Assembly (NCBI GenBank): GCA_963422775.4
Contig: CAUJSJ030000096.1
Location: 1 to 64,000 of the forward strand
Direction of reading: 5' to 3'
Length of the DNA stretch: 64,000 bases
Source: Pelomonas sp963422775
GTDB lineage: Bacteria; Pseudomonadota; Gammaproteobacteria; Burkholderiales; Burkholderiaceae_C
Below the pieces are notes generated by a model. That model was not told the origin of the DNA, searched no databases, and was given only the letters and a program-made list of their open reading frames with translations. Shown one piece after another: positions 27,176-36,389 of this stretch; positions within the stretch are counted from its first letter, which is position 1, and every line of letters begins with the position of its first letter. The translations under genes and the position numbers were made by a program.

Positions 27176-28854
27176 AGCGCCACCCCACGCTCGTCGGCCA
27201 GCTGCTGCACGGTCGCGACGAAGACCTCGGCGCGGTGGGCGTAGTTGCGGAACATGTCGAGGCTGGCGCAGGCGGGCGACAGCAGCACGCTGTCGCCGGA
27301 TTGCGCCTGGCTCAGGCACCAGATGGTGGCGGCTTCGAGCGTCGCGTGGTGCTGCAGCGGCACGCCGGTGGCGGCGAGGGCGGCTTCGATCTGCGGCGCA
27401 TCACGGCCGATCAGCGCAACGGCGCGGGCATGGCGCTGCACGCCTGCGGCCAGCGGCGCGAAGTCCTGGCCCTTGCCGTCGCCGCCGAGGATAAGCACCA
27501 GCCTGGCCGGCGCACGATCGGCGCCCAGACCCGTGATCGCCGCGACGGTGGCGCCGACGTTGGTGCCCTTGCTGTCGTCGTAGAACTCGACGCCGCCGAT
27601 GGCGCCGACGGGTTCCACGCGGTGCGGCTCGCCCCGGTACTCGCGCAGCGCGTGCAGCATCGGCGCCAGCTCACAGCCGGCGGCGCAGGCCAGCGCCAGC
27701 GCGGCCAGCGCGTTCGCTGCGTTGTGGCGGCCGCGCACGCGCAGCGCGTCGGCCGGCATCAGGCGCTGGATGATGAGCGGCTCGTCTTCATCGCCCTTCT
27801 TGCGCTTGATTGTCGGGTCCAGTTCGAGGGCGCGCACCAGCCAGGTCAGGCCCCCCTCATCGACCAGGCCGAAGTCGCCCGCCGACCGTGGCGGATTCAG
27901 GCCGAAGCGCACGACGTGGCGCGACACGGTGCGGCCGGGCTTGCCGCGGCTGCCCTTGACGAACACCGGCGCGGGCACCAGGCCTTCCACTTCGGCGTCG
28001 TCGCGGTTGGCGACGATGACGGACTCGCGGCCGAAGACGCGTGCCTTGGCGCGGCCGTAGGCGGCCATGTCGCCGTGCCAGTCGAGGTGGTCCTGCGTCA
28101 GGTTCAGCACGGCGCCAGCGGTGGGTTCGAAGCCGGTGACGCCATCCAGCTGGAAGCTGGACAACTCCAGCACCCAGACCTCGGGCAGCGTCTGGAACAC
28201 CGGGCCGCGCGGCGGCGGCGGGGCGATGGGCAGCGGCGTTTCCTCGTCAGGCAGCACCGGGGCGCCCTCCTCGGCAGCCTCCTCGACCGGGGCGTCTTCG
28301 ATCTCGGCCGCGATCACTTCGGCTGGCGCTTCGACCGGCACCGGATCGGGCTCCTTGGCCAGCGCCTCGGTCAGCGTGTCCAGCAGCGTCGGGCCGATGT
28401 TGCCGGCTATTGCCCTCCGCTTGCCGGCCCGCTCCACGAGCAGGCCGGTCATGCAGGTCGTCGTCGTCTTGCCGTTGGTGCCGGTGATGGCGAGCACGGC
28501 GGGGGCGTAGCCGTGCTGGGCCTTCAGCGCGGCCAGTGCATCGGCGAACAGGTCCAACTCGCCGCGCACGGCGGCGCCGTGTTCGTGGACAGCCGCCAAC
28601 CGCGCGTCATGCGGCGACAGTCCCGGGCTCTTCAGCACGGCGTTGAAGCCGCCCACGATGTCGGCCGTCAGCTCGCCCGTGATGAACTTGGCTGCTTCGC
28701 CCAGTGCGCCCAGCTGCGGCGGCTGCGCGCGGGAGTCCCACACCGTGACCTGCGCACCGAAGCTCGCGCACCAGCGCGCCATCGCCAGGCCGGAATCACC
28801 CAGGCCCAGCACGAGCACGCGCTGTTCAGCAAATTGCGGCAGGTCGAGCTTCAT
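27172..28854 (-). CDS. murD: UDP-N-acetylmuramoylalanine--D-glutamate ligase, with acidic/proline-rich insertion
   Basis: 560 residues, over 100 longer than E. coli MurD (438). Conserved parts: LVLGLGDSGLAMARW (about residues 14-28), ATP loop LAITGTNGKTTTTCMTG (about 121-137), GNIG (151-154), VLELSSFQLDG, NLTQDHLDWHGDMAAYGRAK, and SKGTNVGAT. Between GNIG and VLELSSFQL lies an insertion at about 165-221, rich in Glu, Pro and Ala and without secondary-structure-like pattern; a shorter charged insertion (IKRKKGDEDEP) sits before RGRHN. Adds D-Glu to UDP-MurNAc-L-Ala. Insertions look like surface loops. Confidence 0.97.
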   Translation of the reverse strand: MKLDLPQFAEQRVLVLGLGDSGLAMARWCASFGAQVTVWDSRAQPPQLGALGEAAKFITGELTADIVGGFNAVLKSPGLSPHDARLAAVHEHGAAVRGELDLFADALAALKAQHGYAPAVLAITGTNGKTTTTCMTGLLVERAGKRRAIAGNIGPTLLDTLTEALAKEPDPVPVEAPAEVIAAEIEDAPVEEAAEEGAPVLPDEETPLPIAPPPPRGPVFQTLPEVWVLELSSFQLDGVTGFEPTAGAVLNLTQDHLDWHGDMAAYGRAKARVFGRESVIVANRDDAEVEGLVPAPVFVKGSRGKPGRTVSRHVVRFGLNPPRSAGDFGLVDEGGLTWLVRALELDPTIKRKKGDEDEPLIIQRLMPADALRVRGRHNAANALAALALACAAGCELAPMLHALREYRGEPHRVEPVGAIGGVEFYDDSKGTNVGATVAAITGLGADRAPARLVLILGGDGKGQDFAPLAAGVQRHARAVALIGRDAPQIEAALAATGVPLQHHATLEAATIWCLSQAQSGDSVLLSPACASLDMFRNYAHRAEVFVATVQQLADERGVAL

Positions 28855-28858
28855 CGGC

Positions 28859-30037
28859 TTACCGGAGCTTCAAGCTCGCCAGGCCGATGAGGCACAGCAG
28901 CATCGTGATGATCCAGAAACGGATGACGACCTGCGTCTCGTTCCAGCCGCTCTTCTCGAAGTGGTGGTGCAGCGGCGCCATCTTGAAGATGCGCCGGCCC
29001 GTGCCGAACTTCTTCTTCGTGAACTTGAACCAGCTGACCTGCAGCATCACCGACAGCACTTCGGCCACGAAGATGCCGCCCATGATGCCCAGCAGGATTT
29101 CCTGGCGTGTGATGACGGCCAGCGTGCCCAGGCCGCCGCCGAGCGACAGCGCGCCGACGTCGCCCATGAAGACCTGCGCCGGGTGGGCGTTGAACCACAG
29201 GAAGGCCAGGCCCGCGCCGGCCATCGCGGCGCAGAAGATCAGCAGCTCACCGGCGCCCGGGATGTAGGGCAGCAGCAGGTACTTGGAGAACACCGACGAG
29301 CCGGTCAGGTAGGCGAACAGGCCCAGGGCCGAACCCACCATCACCACCGGCATGATGGCCAGGCCGTCCAGGCCATCGGTGAAGTTGACGGCGTTGCTGG
29401 TGCCGACGATGACGAAGTAGGCCAGCGCCACGAAGCCCCACACGCCCAGCGGCATGCTGATGGTCTTGAAGAACGGGATCAGCAGGTCGGCCTTGGGCGG
29501 CAACTCGGTCGAGAAGCCGCTGGACACCCAACGGAAGAACAGCTGCACGACGCCGAGGAAGCTCGTCTCCGACACGCTGAAGGCCAGATACAGCGCTGCG
29601 AACAGGCCGATCAGCGACTGCCAGAAGAACTTCTCGCGGCTGCGCATCCCTTCCGGGTTCTTGTCGACGACCTTGCGCCAGTCGTCCACCCAGCCCACGG
29701 CGCCAAAGCCCATGGTCACCAGCATGACGACCCAGACGAAGCGGTTGCTCCAGTCGAACCACAGCAGCGTGGACACCCCGATGCCGATGAGCACGAGCAC
29801 GCCGCCCATGGTGGGCGTGCCGGTCTTGGCCAGGTGCTGCTGCACGCCATAGGCGCGGATGGGCTGGCCGATCTTCATCGCGGTCAGGCGGCGGATGACC
29901 CAAGGCCCGAAGGCCAGGCCGATCAGCAACGCCGTCATCGCGGCCATCACCGCGCGGAAGGTGATGTACTGGAACAGGCGCAGAAAGCCCAGGTCGGGAT
30001 ACAGACCCTGCAGCCACTGGGCGAGGCTAAGCAGCAT
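28859..30037 (-). CDS. mraY: Phospho-N-acetylmuramoyl-pentapeptide transferase
   Basis: 392 residues, about ten transmembrane helices. Signatures: GTPTMGGVLVLIGI (about residues 74-87, PTMGG), NAVNFTDGLDGLAIMP (NxxNFxDGLDGLA, about 196-211) with the catalytic Asp, and MAPLHHHFEKSGWNETQVVIRFW (HHH motif). Forms lipid I by transfer to undecaprenyl phosphate. Its start overlaps the end of murF by 11 bp. Confidence 0.98.
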   Translation of the reverse strand: MLLSLAQWLQGLYPDLGFLRLFQYITFRAVMAAMTALLIGLAFGPWVIRRLTAMKIGQPIRAYGVQQHLAKTGTPTMGGVLVLIGIGVSTLLWFDWSNRFVWVVMLVTMGFGAVGWVDDWRKVVDKNPEGMRSREKFFWQSLIGLFAALYLAFSVSETSFLGVVQLFFRWVSSGFSTELPPKADLLIPFFKTISMPLGVWGFVALAYFVIVGTSNAVNFTDGLDGLAIMPVVMVGSALGLFAYLTGSSVFSKYLLLPYIPGAGELLIFCAAMAGAGLAFLWFNAHPAQVFMGDVGALSLGGGLGTLAVITRQEILLGIMGGIFVAEVLSVMLQVSWFKFTKKKFGTGRRIFKMAPLHHHFEKSGWNETQVVIRFWIITMLLCLIGLASLKLR

Positions 30038-31415
30038 GCGGGTCTCCTGGTGGGGTTTGAAGTGCGGAGACCACGTGTTCCATCTTCATGAAGCGCGAGC
30101 CCTTGACGAGGGTCTGGGCCACGCTGGGTTGTTCCTTGAGGGCCGCGATCAGCGCAGCCGTGTTGTCGAATGCGCGGGCGCCCGGGCCGTAGGCGGCGGC
30201 GGCATCGCGAGCAGCGGCGCCGGCCGTCCAGAAGTGGACGATGCCGCGCTCGGCGGCGTAGGCACCCACCTCGCGGTGGAAGGCCGGGCCGTCGTTGCCC
30301 ACCTCGCCCATGTCGCCCAGGATGAGCCAGCCCTCGCCGGGCAGGCCGGCCAGCACGTCGATGGCGGCGCGCACGCTGTCGGGGTTGGCGTTGTAGCTGT
30401 CGTCGATCAGCGTGCGGCCACGCGCATCGGTCTTCAACTCGGAGCGTCCCTTGACGGCGCGGAAGGCTTCCAGGCCCTGGGCGATTGACGTCAGCGGTGC
30501 ACCCGCGGCCAGCGCGCAGGCGGCGGCGGCCAGCGCGTTGCGCACGTTGTGTTCGCCGGCCATGTGCAGCGCGACGGGCGCGGTGCCGGCGGGTGTGTGC
30601 AGCTCCAGCGCCCAGTGCGTGCCGATCCAGGCCGCATCACCGGTCACGTCGGCCTCGCCGCGCAGCGCGAACGTGAGGTGCGGGCGGCTGCCGGCCATCT
30701 CGAACCAGATCGGCGCGCAGGCGTCTTCGGCCGGGAAGACCGCGCAACCGCTGGGGGCGAGGGCTTCGAGCACGGCACCGTTCTCGCGCGCAACGGCCTC
30801 GACGGTGGCCATGAACTCCTGGTGCTCGCGCTGCGCGTTGTTGACCAGGGCCACGGTGGGCTGCGCCATCGCAGCCAGCGGGGCGATCTCGCCGGGGTGG
30901 TTCATGCCCAGCTCGACGACGGCGGCGCGGTGGCTGGTCTCGTCGTCGTGGCGCAGGCGCAGCAGCGTCAGCGGCACGCCGATGTCGTTGTTGTAGTTGC
31001 CCTCGGTGGCCAGCGCGTCATTGCCGACCCAGGCGCGCAGGATGCTGGCGATCATCTGGGTCGTCGTCGTCTTGCCGTTGCTGCCGGTGACGGCGATGAC
31101 GGGGATCGCATGTTGGCGGCGCCAGGCGGCCGCGAGCTGCCCGAGGGCGGCCTTGGCATCGGGCACGAGCAAGCCGGGCAGGTTGGCTTCGGCAAGGCCG
31201 CGCTCCGCCAACGCGGCGACGGCGCCGGAGGCCTTGGACTGGGCCAGAAAGTCGTTGGCATCGAAGCGCTCACCGCGCAGCGCGACGAACAGGTCACCCG
31301 CCCGCAGCGTGCGGGTGTCGCTGTGCACGCGGGCGAAGCCTGTGGCGCCGTCACCGACCAGCGTCGAGCCCGGCAGCAGCGCCTGGGCTTCGGACAGCGT
31401 CAAGAACAGGCTCAC
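30027..31415 (-). CDS. murF: UDP-N-acetylmuramoyl-tripeptide--D-alanyl-D-alanine ligase
   Basis: 462 residues. ATP loop VIAVTGSNGKTTTTQMIASIL (about residues 104-124), VVELGMNHPGEIAPLA (about 166-181), AGEHNVRNALAAAACAL, and IDDSYNANPDSVRAAI. C-terminus LVKGSRFMKMEHVV is family-typical. Overlaps murE by 4 bp. Completes the UDP-MurNAc-pentapeptide. Confidence 0.98.
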   Translation of the reverse strand: MSLFLTLSEAQALLPGSTLVGDGATGFARVHSDTRTLRAGDLFVALRGERFDANDFLAQSKASGAVAALAERGLAEANLPGLLVPDAKAALGQLAAAWRRQHAIPVIAVTGSNGKTTTTQMIASILRAWVGNDALATEGNYNNDIGVPLTLLRLRHDDETSHRAAVVELGMNHPGEIAPLAAMAQPTVALVNNAQREHQEFMATVEAVARENGAVLEALAPSGCAVFPAEDACAPIWFEMAGSRPHLTFALRGEADVTGDAAWIGTHWALELHTPAGTAPVALHMAGEHNVRNALAAAACALAAGAPLTSIAQGLEAFRAVKGRSELKTDARGRTLIDDSYNANPDSVRAAIDVLAGLPGEGWLILGDMGEVGNDGPAFHREVGAYAAERGIVHFWTAGAAARDAAAAYGPGARAFDNTAALIAALKEQPSVAQTLVKGSRFMKMEHVVSALQTPPGDPHAA

Positions 31416-32875
31416 AGACCCGCCCTTTCCAGCAGCGCGGCGCGCGCTTCGCCGACGTCCGAGAAGGGCCGGCGCACACCGTTCACTTCCTGGTAGTCCT
31501 CATGGCCCTTGCCGGCGATCAGCACGATGTCGCGCGCGCCGGCCTGGGCTATTGCCACGCGAATGGACTCCTCGCGCGCCTCGATGACAAGAGCCTCGGG
31601 CGCAGCAACGGCGATGTCGGCCAGGATCTGCGCGGGCGCCTCGGTGCGCGGGTTGTCGGTCGTGATGACGACACGGCCCGACAGGCGTGCCGCGATGGCG
31701 CCCATCTGCGGCCGCTTGCCACGGTCACGGTCACCGCCGCAGCCGAACACGCAGACCAGCTCGCCGCCGCGCGCTGCAGCCAGCCCCTGCAGCGCGGACA
31801 GCGCCTTGTCGAGGGCATCCGGCGTGTGTGCGTAGTCGACAACCACCTGCGGCAGCTCGCGGCCGTTGCCGACGCGCTGCATGCGGCCCGGCACCGGCGT
31901 CACGCGGGCCAGCGCGCGGGCCACATCGGCCAGCGCATGGCCTTGCGCGCGCAACGCACCGGCCACGCCGAGCAGGTTGGCGGCGTTGTAGTCGCCGATC
32001 AGGCGGGTCTGCACGTCGACCGCCTCGCCGCCCTCGTGCAAGGTGAAGGTCAGCCCTTCACCGGTGTAGCGCAGGCCACGCGCGGACAGACGGGCGTCGC
32101 CTTCGACGGCCGTGGTCCACACATCGAGCGACGCCAGCTCGGCGGCCAGGTCCGCGCCTTTGGGATCGTCGAGGTTGATGACCGCCGCGCGCAGACCCGG
32201 GAAATCAAACAGCGCGCGTTTGGCCGCCCAGTAGGCGTCCATCGTGCGGTGGTAGTCGAGGTGGTCCTGCGTGAAGTTGGTGAACACGGCCACGCGCACG
32301 GCGCTGCCGGCCAGGCGCCCCTCCACGATGCCGATGCTGCTGGCCTCGATGGCGCAGGCCGAGAAGGCCTCGTCGCGCATGCGGGCGAAGGCCGCCTGCA
32401 GCAGAACCGGGTCGGGCGTGGTCAGGCCGTTGTAGTCGAGCTTGGGCGGCTCGCCGATGCCGAGAGTCCCCACGACGCCGCAGCGCTTGCCCAGCTGCGC
32501 CGAGGCCTGGGCGATCCACCAGGCCGACGAGGTCTTGCCGTTGGTGCCGGTGACGGCGATGACGTCCAGCCTGTCGGTGGGCTTGCCGAAGAAGGCGGCA
32601 GCGATGTCGCCGGTGCGCGCCTTGAGGCCGGGCAGCGAGGCCACGCGCGCGTCGATGAAGCCAAAGCGCTCGACATCGCCGTCTTCGACAAGGCAGGTGG
32701 ACGCTCCGGCAGCCAGGGCGGCGGCGACGAACTCTCGGCCGTCACGCGCATAGCCGGGCCAGGCGATGAAGGCGTCGCCGGGCTGGACCTGGCGGCTGTC
32801 GGTGCGCAGCGTGCCGGTGCACCACTCGGTGAGCCAGCGCGCGGCGGCGTCGGGGGATTTGAGTCGAGTGAGCAT
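31412..32875 (-). CDS. murE: UDP-N-acetylmuramoyl-L-alanyl-D-glutamate--2,6-diaminopimelate ligase
   Basis: 487 residues. ATP loop DVIAVTGTNGKTSSAWWIAQ (about residues 104-123), FTNFTQDHLDYHRTM, VVDYAHTPDAL, and TTDNPRTEAP near residue 400: the DNPR motif selects meso-diaminopimelate over lysine, so this organism has Gram-negative-type peptidoglycan. The start overlaps the ftsI stop by one base (TGATG). Confidence 0.98.
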   Translation of the reverse strand: MLTRLKSPDAAARWLTEWCTGTLRTDSRQVQPGDAFIAWPGYARDGREFVAAALAAGASTCLVEDGDVERFGFIDARVASLPGLKARTGDIAAAFFGKPTDRLDVIAVTGTNGKTSSAWWIAQASAQLGKRCGVVGTLGIGEPPKLDYNGLTTPDPVLLQAAFARMRDEAFSACAIEASSIGIVEGRLAGSAVRVAVFTNFTQDHLDYHRTMDAYWAAKRALFDFPGLRAAVINLDDPKGADLAAELASLDVWTTAVEGDARLSARGLRYTGEGLTFTLHEGGEAVDVQTRLIGDYNAANLLGVAGALRAQGHALADVARALARVTPVPGRMQRVGNGRELPQVVVDYAHTPDALDKALSALQGLAAARGGELVCVFGCGGDRDRGKRPQMGAIAARLSGRVVITTDNPRTEAPAQILADIAVAAPEALVIEAREESIRVAIAQAGARDIVLIAGKGHEDYQEVNGVRRPFSDVGEARAALLERAGL

Positions 32876-34662
32876 CAGAAACTTTCCTCGACCGCCACGG
32901 CCTTCTGGTTGGCGACGATCTGGCTCTTCACATCGAGATCGGGGGGCACCCCGAGCAAACGCAGCGTCTGCGCGGTGACCTGGCTGAACACCGGGCCGGC
33001 GACCTTGCCGCCGTAATAGACGCCGGCGGTCGGCTCGTCGACCATGACGGCCACGACGATGCGCGGGTTGCTGATCGGCGCGATGCCGACGAACCAGGAC
33101 CGGTACTTGTGGCTGGCGTAGCCGCGGCCTTCCTGCTTGTGCGCCGTGCCGCTCTTGCCGCCGATGCTGTAGCCCGGCACCTGCGCATCGGGCGCCGTGC
33201 CACCGGGGCCGGCGGCGGCCTGCAGCATCAGGCGCAGGTCCTGCGTGACCTTGGGCGAGAACACGCGGATGCCCGGCACCGGATGGTCGTGCGGCTGGCG
33301 CAGCATGCTGACGGGGACGATCTCGCCGTCGCGCGCGAACACCGTGTAGGCCCGCGCCAGCTGGAACAGCGATGCCGACAGCCCGTAGCCGTAGCTCATC
33401 GTCGCCTGCTCGATGGGCCGCCAGGTCTTGTAGGGCCGCAGCTTGCCGGAGATGGCGCCGGGGAAGCTGATCTGCGGCCGCTGGCCCAGGCCGATGGCGG
33501 TGAACATCTCGTGCATCTCGCGCGGCTGCATCTGCATCGCGAGCTTGGTGGCGCCGATGTTGCTGGACAGCTTGATGACCTCGCGCACCGGGATGACGCC
33601 ATGCGGCTTGGTGTCGCTGATGACGGCACCCTGGAAGGCGTATTTGCCGTTGCCGGTATCGACCAGGCTGTCGGGCGTCGTGCGGCCTGTCTCCATCGAC
33701 AAGCCGGCGATGAAAGGCTTCATCGTCGAGCCCGGTTCGAAGACGTCGGTCAGCGCGCGGTTGCGCAGCTGCTCACCCGAGAGGTTGGTGCGGCTGCCCG
33801 GGTCGTAGCTCGGGAAGTTGGCCAGCGCCAGCACCTCGCCGCTCTGTGCGTCCAGCACGACGACCGAGCCGGCCTTGGCCTTGTTCTCGGCCACCGCGTC
33901 ACGGATGCGCTGGTAGGCGAAGAACTGCACCTTGGAGTCCACCGACAGATCGATGTCGTGGCCGTTGGCGGCAGGCACGATGTCGCCGATGTCCTCGACG
34001 ACGCGACCCAGGCGGTCGCGCACGACGGAGCGTGAGCCGTCGCGGCCCTGCAGCTCCTTCTGGAAGGCCAGCTCGATGCCCTCCTGGCCGCGGTCCTCGA
34101 CGTTGGTGAAGCCGACGACGTGCGCCGCCGCCTCGCCCTCGGGGTATTTGCGGCGGTATTCGCGGTCCTGGAAGACGCCCTTCAGACCCAGTGCCTTCAC
34201 CTTGGCCGCCGTCTCGTCGTCAGCCAGGCGCCGGAGCCAGACGAAACGCGACTCGGGATTGAGCTTGGCGTCCAGCTCCTTGCCCGACAGGCCCAGGGCC
34301 TTGGCCAGCTCCTGGCGCTTGGTCGGGTCGGTGTCGACCTCCTTGGGGATGGCCCAGATCGACGGCACCGCCACGCTGGCGGCCAGCACCTGGCCGGTGC
34401 GGTCGTTGATGCGGCCGCGGCTGGCGGGCAGCTCCAGCGTGTGGGCGTAGCGGGCCTCGCCCTGCTTCTGGAAGAACTCGGTGTGCAGCACCTGCACGTA
34501 GATCGCCCGGCCCAGCAGGCCGGCAAAGGCCAGGCCCACCAGGGCGACCAGGAAGCGCGAGCGCCACGGCGGCGTCTTGGAGGCGAGCAGCGGGCTGGTG
34601 GAATAGCTCACGCCGCGGCCCGAGCCGAGGGCGCGCGCGCCGGGCTTGTTGGCCTTGGTCAC
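32875..34662 (-). CDS. ftsI: Septal peptidoglycan transpeptidase FtsI (PBP3)
   Basis: 595 residues. N-terminal transmembrane helix (SRFLVALVGLAFAGLLGRAIYV, about 35-56), pedestal domain with RGRINDRTGQVLAAS, transpeptidase domain with the active-site Ser in PGSTMKPF (STMK, about residue 296), SSN (SSNIGATKLA, about 349) and KSGT (GGKSGTAHK, about 500). Overlaps ftsL by 4 bp. Class B PBP, partner of FtsW. Confidence 0.98.
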   Translation of the reverse strand: MTKANKPGARALGSGRGVSYSTSPLLASKTPPWRSRFLVALVGLAFAGLLGRAIYVQVLHTEFFQKQGEARYAHTLELPASRGRINDRTGQVLAASVAVPSIWAIPKEVDTDPTKRQELAKALGLSGKELDAKLNPESRFVWLRRLADDETAAKVKALGLKGVFQDREYRRKYPEGEAAAHVVGFTNVEDRGQEGIELAFQKELQGRDGSRSVVRDRLGRVVEDIGDIVPAANGHDIDLSVDSKVQFFAYQRIRDAVAENKAKAGSVVVLDAQSGEVLALANFPSYDPGSRTNLSGEQLRNRALTDVFEPGSTMKPFIAGLSMETGRTTPDSLVDTGNGKYAFQGAVISDTKPHGVIPVREVIKLSSNIGATKLAMQMQPREMHEMFTAIGLGQRPQISFPGAISGKLRPYKTWRPIEQATMSYGYGLSASLFQLARAYTVFARDGEIVPVSMLRQPHDHPVPGIRVFSPKVTQDLRLMLQAAAGPGGTAPDAQVPGYSIGGKSGTAHKQEGRGYASHKYRSWFVGIAPISNPRIVVAVMVDEPTAGVYYGGKVAGPVFSQVTAQTLRLLGVPPDLDVKSQIVANQKAVAVEESF

Positions 34663-34922
34663 TCACTCACTCCTGAGGCCACGACGGCCGGCGAGATCAG
34701 CCGCATGCCCAGGCGTTCGCGCGCCACCTGCTCGACGCGCAGGTTGGTGGCCTGCGCGTGCCGCTCGGCCTTCAGCCGCTCGGCGTCGGCGGCCAGGCGC
34801 TGGCCCTCGTTCAGGGCGCGCTCGCGCTCGGCGAAGAGGCGCCGCGACTCGTAGGCGTTGTGCACCAGGACGAGGCCGCTGGCCAGCACGGCCAGGATGA
34901 GGATGAAGTTGAGCTTGGCCAC
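34659..34922 (-). CDS. ftsL: Cell division protein FtsL
   Basis: 87 residues from GTG at 34922, one base after the rsmH stop codon. One transmembrane helix (LNFILILAVLASGLVLVHNAY, about 4-24) followed by a leucine-zipper-like coiled coil (RRLFAERERALNEGQRLAADAERLKAERHAQATN). Size and position between rsmH and ftsI are diagnostic. The open frame to 34976 lies in rsmH and is rejected as the start. Confidence 0.95.
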   Translation of the reverse strand: MAKLNFILILAVLASGLVLVHNAYESRRLFAERERALNEGQRLAADAERLKAERHAQATNLRVEQVARERLGMRLISPAVVASGVSE

Positions 34923-34923
34923 G

Positions 34924-35892
34924 TCAGCGCCTAGACGTGACGGGTGGCAGCGGCGCGTCGGTGCGCTCCGCAACACGCAGCACCGCGGAGCGCGAGCGCG
35001 GGTTGGCCGCCACCTCGGCGTCGCTGGGCTTGATACGGCCCAGCGCGTTCAGGATCAGCGGTGGGGCTTGCGCAAACGGTGCGCGGCGGTCGAACACGGC
35101 CTTGCTGTGCTCGGCGATGAAGGTCTTGACGCGGCGGTCTTCCAGCGAATGGAAGCTGATGATGGACAGCCGCCCGCCCGGCGCCAGCAGGCGCAACGCT
35201 GCGTTCAGCCCTTGCTCAAGCCCTTCAAGCTCGCCATTGACATGAATCCGAAGGGCTTGAAAGGTGCGCGTGGCGGGGTCCTGGCCGGGCTCGCGGGTCT
35301 TGACCGCGCGAGCCACGAGTTCGCGCAGTTCGTCGGTGCGCGTGAGCGGCGTACCGGCTTCGCGGCGAGCAACAACCGCCTTTGCAATCTGTGCAGCAAA
35401 CCGTTCTTCGCCATAGTCTCGAATCACCCGTGCAATCTCGCGCTCGTCGGCGCGCGCCAGGAAGCCCGCAGCGCTCTCGCCCTGCGTCGTGTCCATGCGC
35501 ATGTCCAGCGGCCCCTCGAAGCGAAAGCTGAAGCCGCGCGCGGGGTTGTCGATCTGCGGGCTGGACACACCCAGGTCCAGCAGCACACCATCCACTTGAT
35601 GAACACCCAGGCCCGCCAATTGATCGGCCATGTCGGCGAACGCGCTGTGGACGATGGAGAAGCGCGGGTCCGTGATGGCGGCCGCCGCGGCGACCGCCTC
35701 GGGGTCGCGGTCGATGCCGATCAGCCGGCCTTGCGGGCCGAGCCGCGCCAGCAGCGCGCGCGAATGACCGCCGCGGCCGAAGGTGCCGTCCACGTAGACG
35801 CCGTCGGGGCGCGCAAGCACGCCGTCAACGGCCTCGTCCAGCAGCACGGTGGTGTGGCGGAACTCGGCACCCTCATTCATGTCGGCGCCCAT
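34924..35892 (-). CDS. rsmH: 16S rRNA (cytosine(1402)-N4)-methyltransferase
   Basis: 322 residues. Starts MGADMNEGAEFRHTTVLLDEAVDGV; SAM-binding YVDGTFGRGGHSRALLARLG (about residues 31-50), VDGVLLDLGVSSPQIDNPARGFSF (about 99-122), and C-terminal ISFHSLEDRRVKTFI. First in-frame ATG (35892) overlaps the mraZ stop (TGATG); ATG at residue 5 is an alternative. Methylates C1402 of 16S rRNA. Confidence 0.97.
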   Translation of the reverse strand: MGADMNEGAEFRHTTVLLDEAVDGVLARPDGVYVDGTFGRGGHSRALLARLGPQGRLIGIDRDPEAVAAAAAITDPRFSIVHSAFADMADQLAGLGVHQVDGVLLDLGVSSPQIDNPARGFSFRFEGPLDMRMDTTQGESAAGFLARADEREIARVIRDYGEERFAAQIAKAVVARREAGTPLTRTDELRELVARAVKTREPGQDPATRTFQALRIHVNGELEGLEQGLNAALRLLAPGGRLSIISFHSLEDRRVKTFIAEHSKAVFDRRAPFAQAPPLILNALGRIKPSDAEVAANPRSRSAVLRVAERTDAPLPPVTSRR

Positions 35893-36332
35893 CAGAAGCT
35901 GAAGTCCTTGAGCGCTTCAGGCAGTTCACCGGCCATCACTTCGGCCTCGTGGGCGGCATGGGCTTCGGCGTCCCAGAGCTCGAAGTGGCTGCCCATGCCC
36001 AGCAGCATCACGTCGTTCTTCAGCCCGGCGCTCTTGCGCAGCTCGGGAGAAACCAACACGCGCGACGCCGAATCGATGTCGACGTCCATCGCGTTGCCGA
36101 GAAAAACACGCTTCCAGCCCGCAGCCGCCATCGGCAAGGCGGCGACCTTGTCGCGGAAGGACTCCCAGGTCGGCCGCGGAAACAGCATCAGGCAGCCGTC
36201 GGGATGTTTGGTGACGGTCAGGCGCCCCTGGCAGAGCAACTGCAACACCTCCCGGTGTCGGCTGGGCACACTCAGGCGGCCCTTGGCATCTAACGCCAAG
36301 TTGGAGGCTCCCTGAAAGACGAATTCCGACAC
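35892..36332 (-). CDS. mraZ: Transcriptional regulator MraZ
   Basis: 146 residues with two AbrB-like MraZ repeats: FQGASNLALDAKGRLSVPSRHREVL (about 6-30) and the second DxxGR-like repeat MDVDIDSASRVLVSPELR (about 82-99). The start is a GTG (36332); an in-frame TGA lies two codons upstream, so no longer start is possible. MraZ binds short tandem repeats upstream of itself and represses the dcw operon; such repeats are present here and reach into its own start codon. First gene of the cluster. Confidence 0.97.
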   Translation of the reverse strand: MSEFVFQGASNLALDAKGRLSVPSRHREVLQLLCQGRLTVTKHPDGCLMLFPRPTWESFRDKVAALPMAAAGWKRVFLGNAMDVDIDSASRVLVSPELRKSAGLKNDVMLLGMGSHFELWDAEAHAAHEAEVMAGELPEALKDFSF

Positions 36333-36363
36333 TTTTCACCACGAAAAAACACTTCCTCCCACT
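36330..36363 (-). promoter_or_regulatory. MraZ operator: 10-bp-spaced GTG repeats overlapping the mraZ start
   Basis: On the minus strand AGTGGGAGGA, AGTGTTTTTT, CGTGGTGAAA and AGTGTC follow each other with exact 10-bp periodicity (36363 to 36330). MraZ sites in E. coli are TGGGN repeats separated by 5 bp, that is, also 10-bp periodic. The first repeat overlaps the -10 element and the last includes the GTG start codon. Confidence 0.65.
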
Positions 36364-36389
36364 TTAAGGGCCAGACCCTGCCCGGTCAA
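36361..36389 (-). promoter_or_regulatory. Promoter of the dcw cluster (Pmra)
   Basis: Minus-strand TTGACC (36384-36389), 17-bp spacer, TAAAGT (36361-36366). Start of transcription would be about 36354, giving a leader of about 22 nt before the mraZ GTG. It is the only strong promoter seen upstream of the cluster. Confidence 0.7.
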
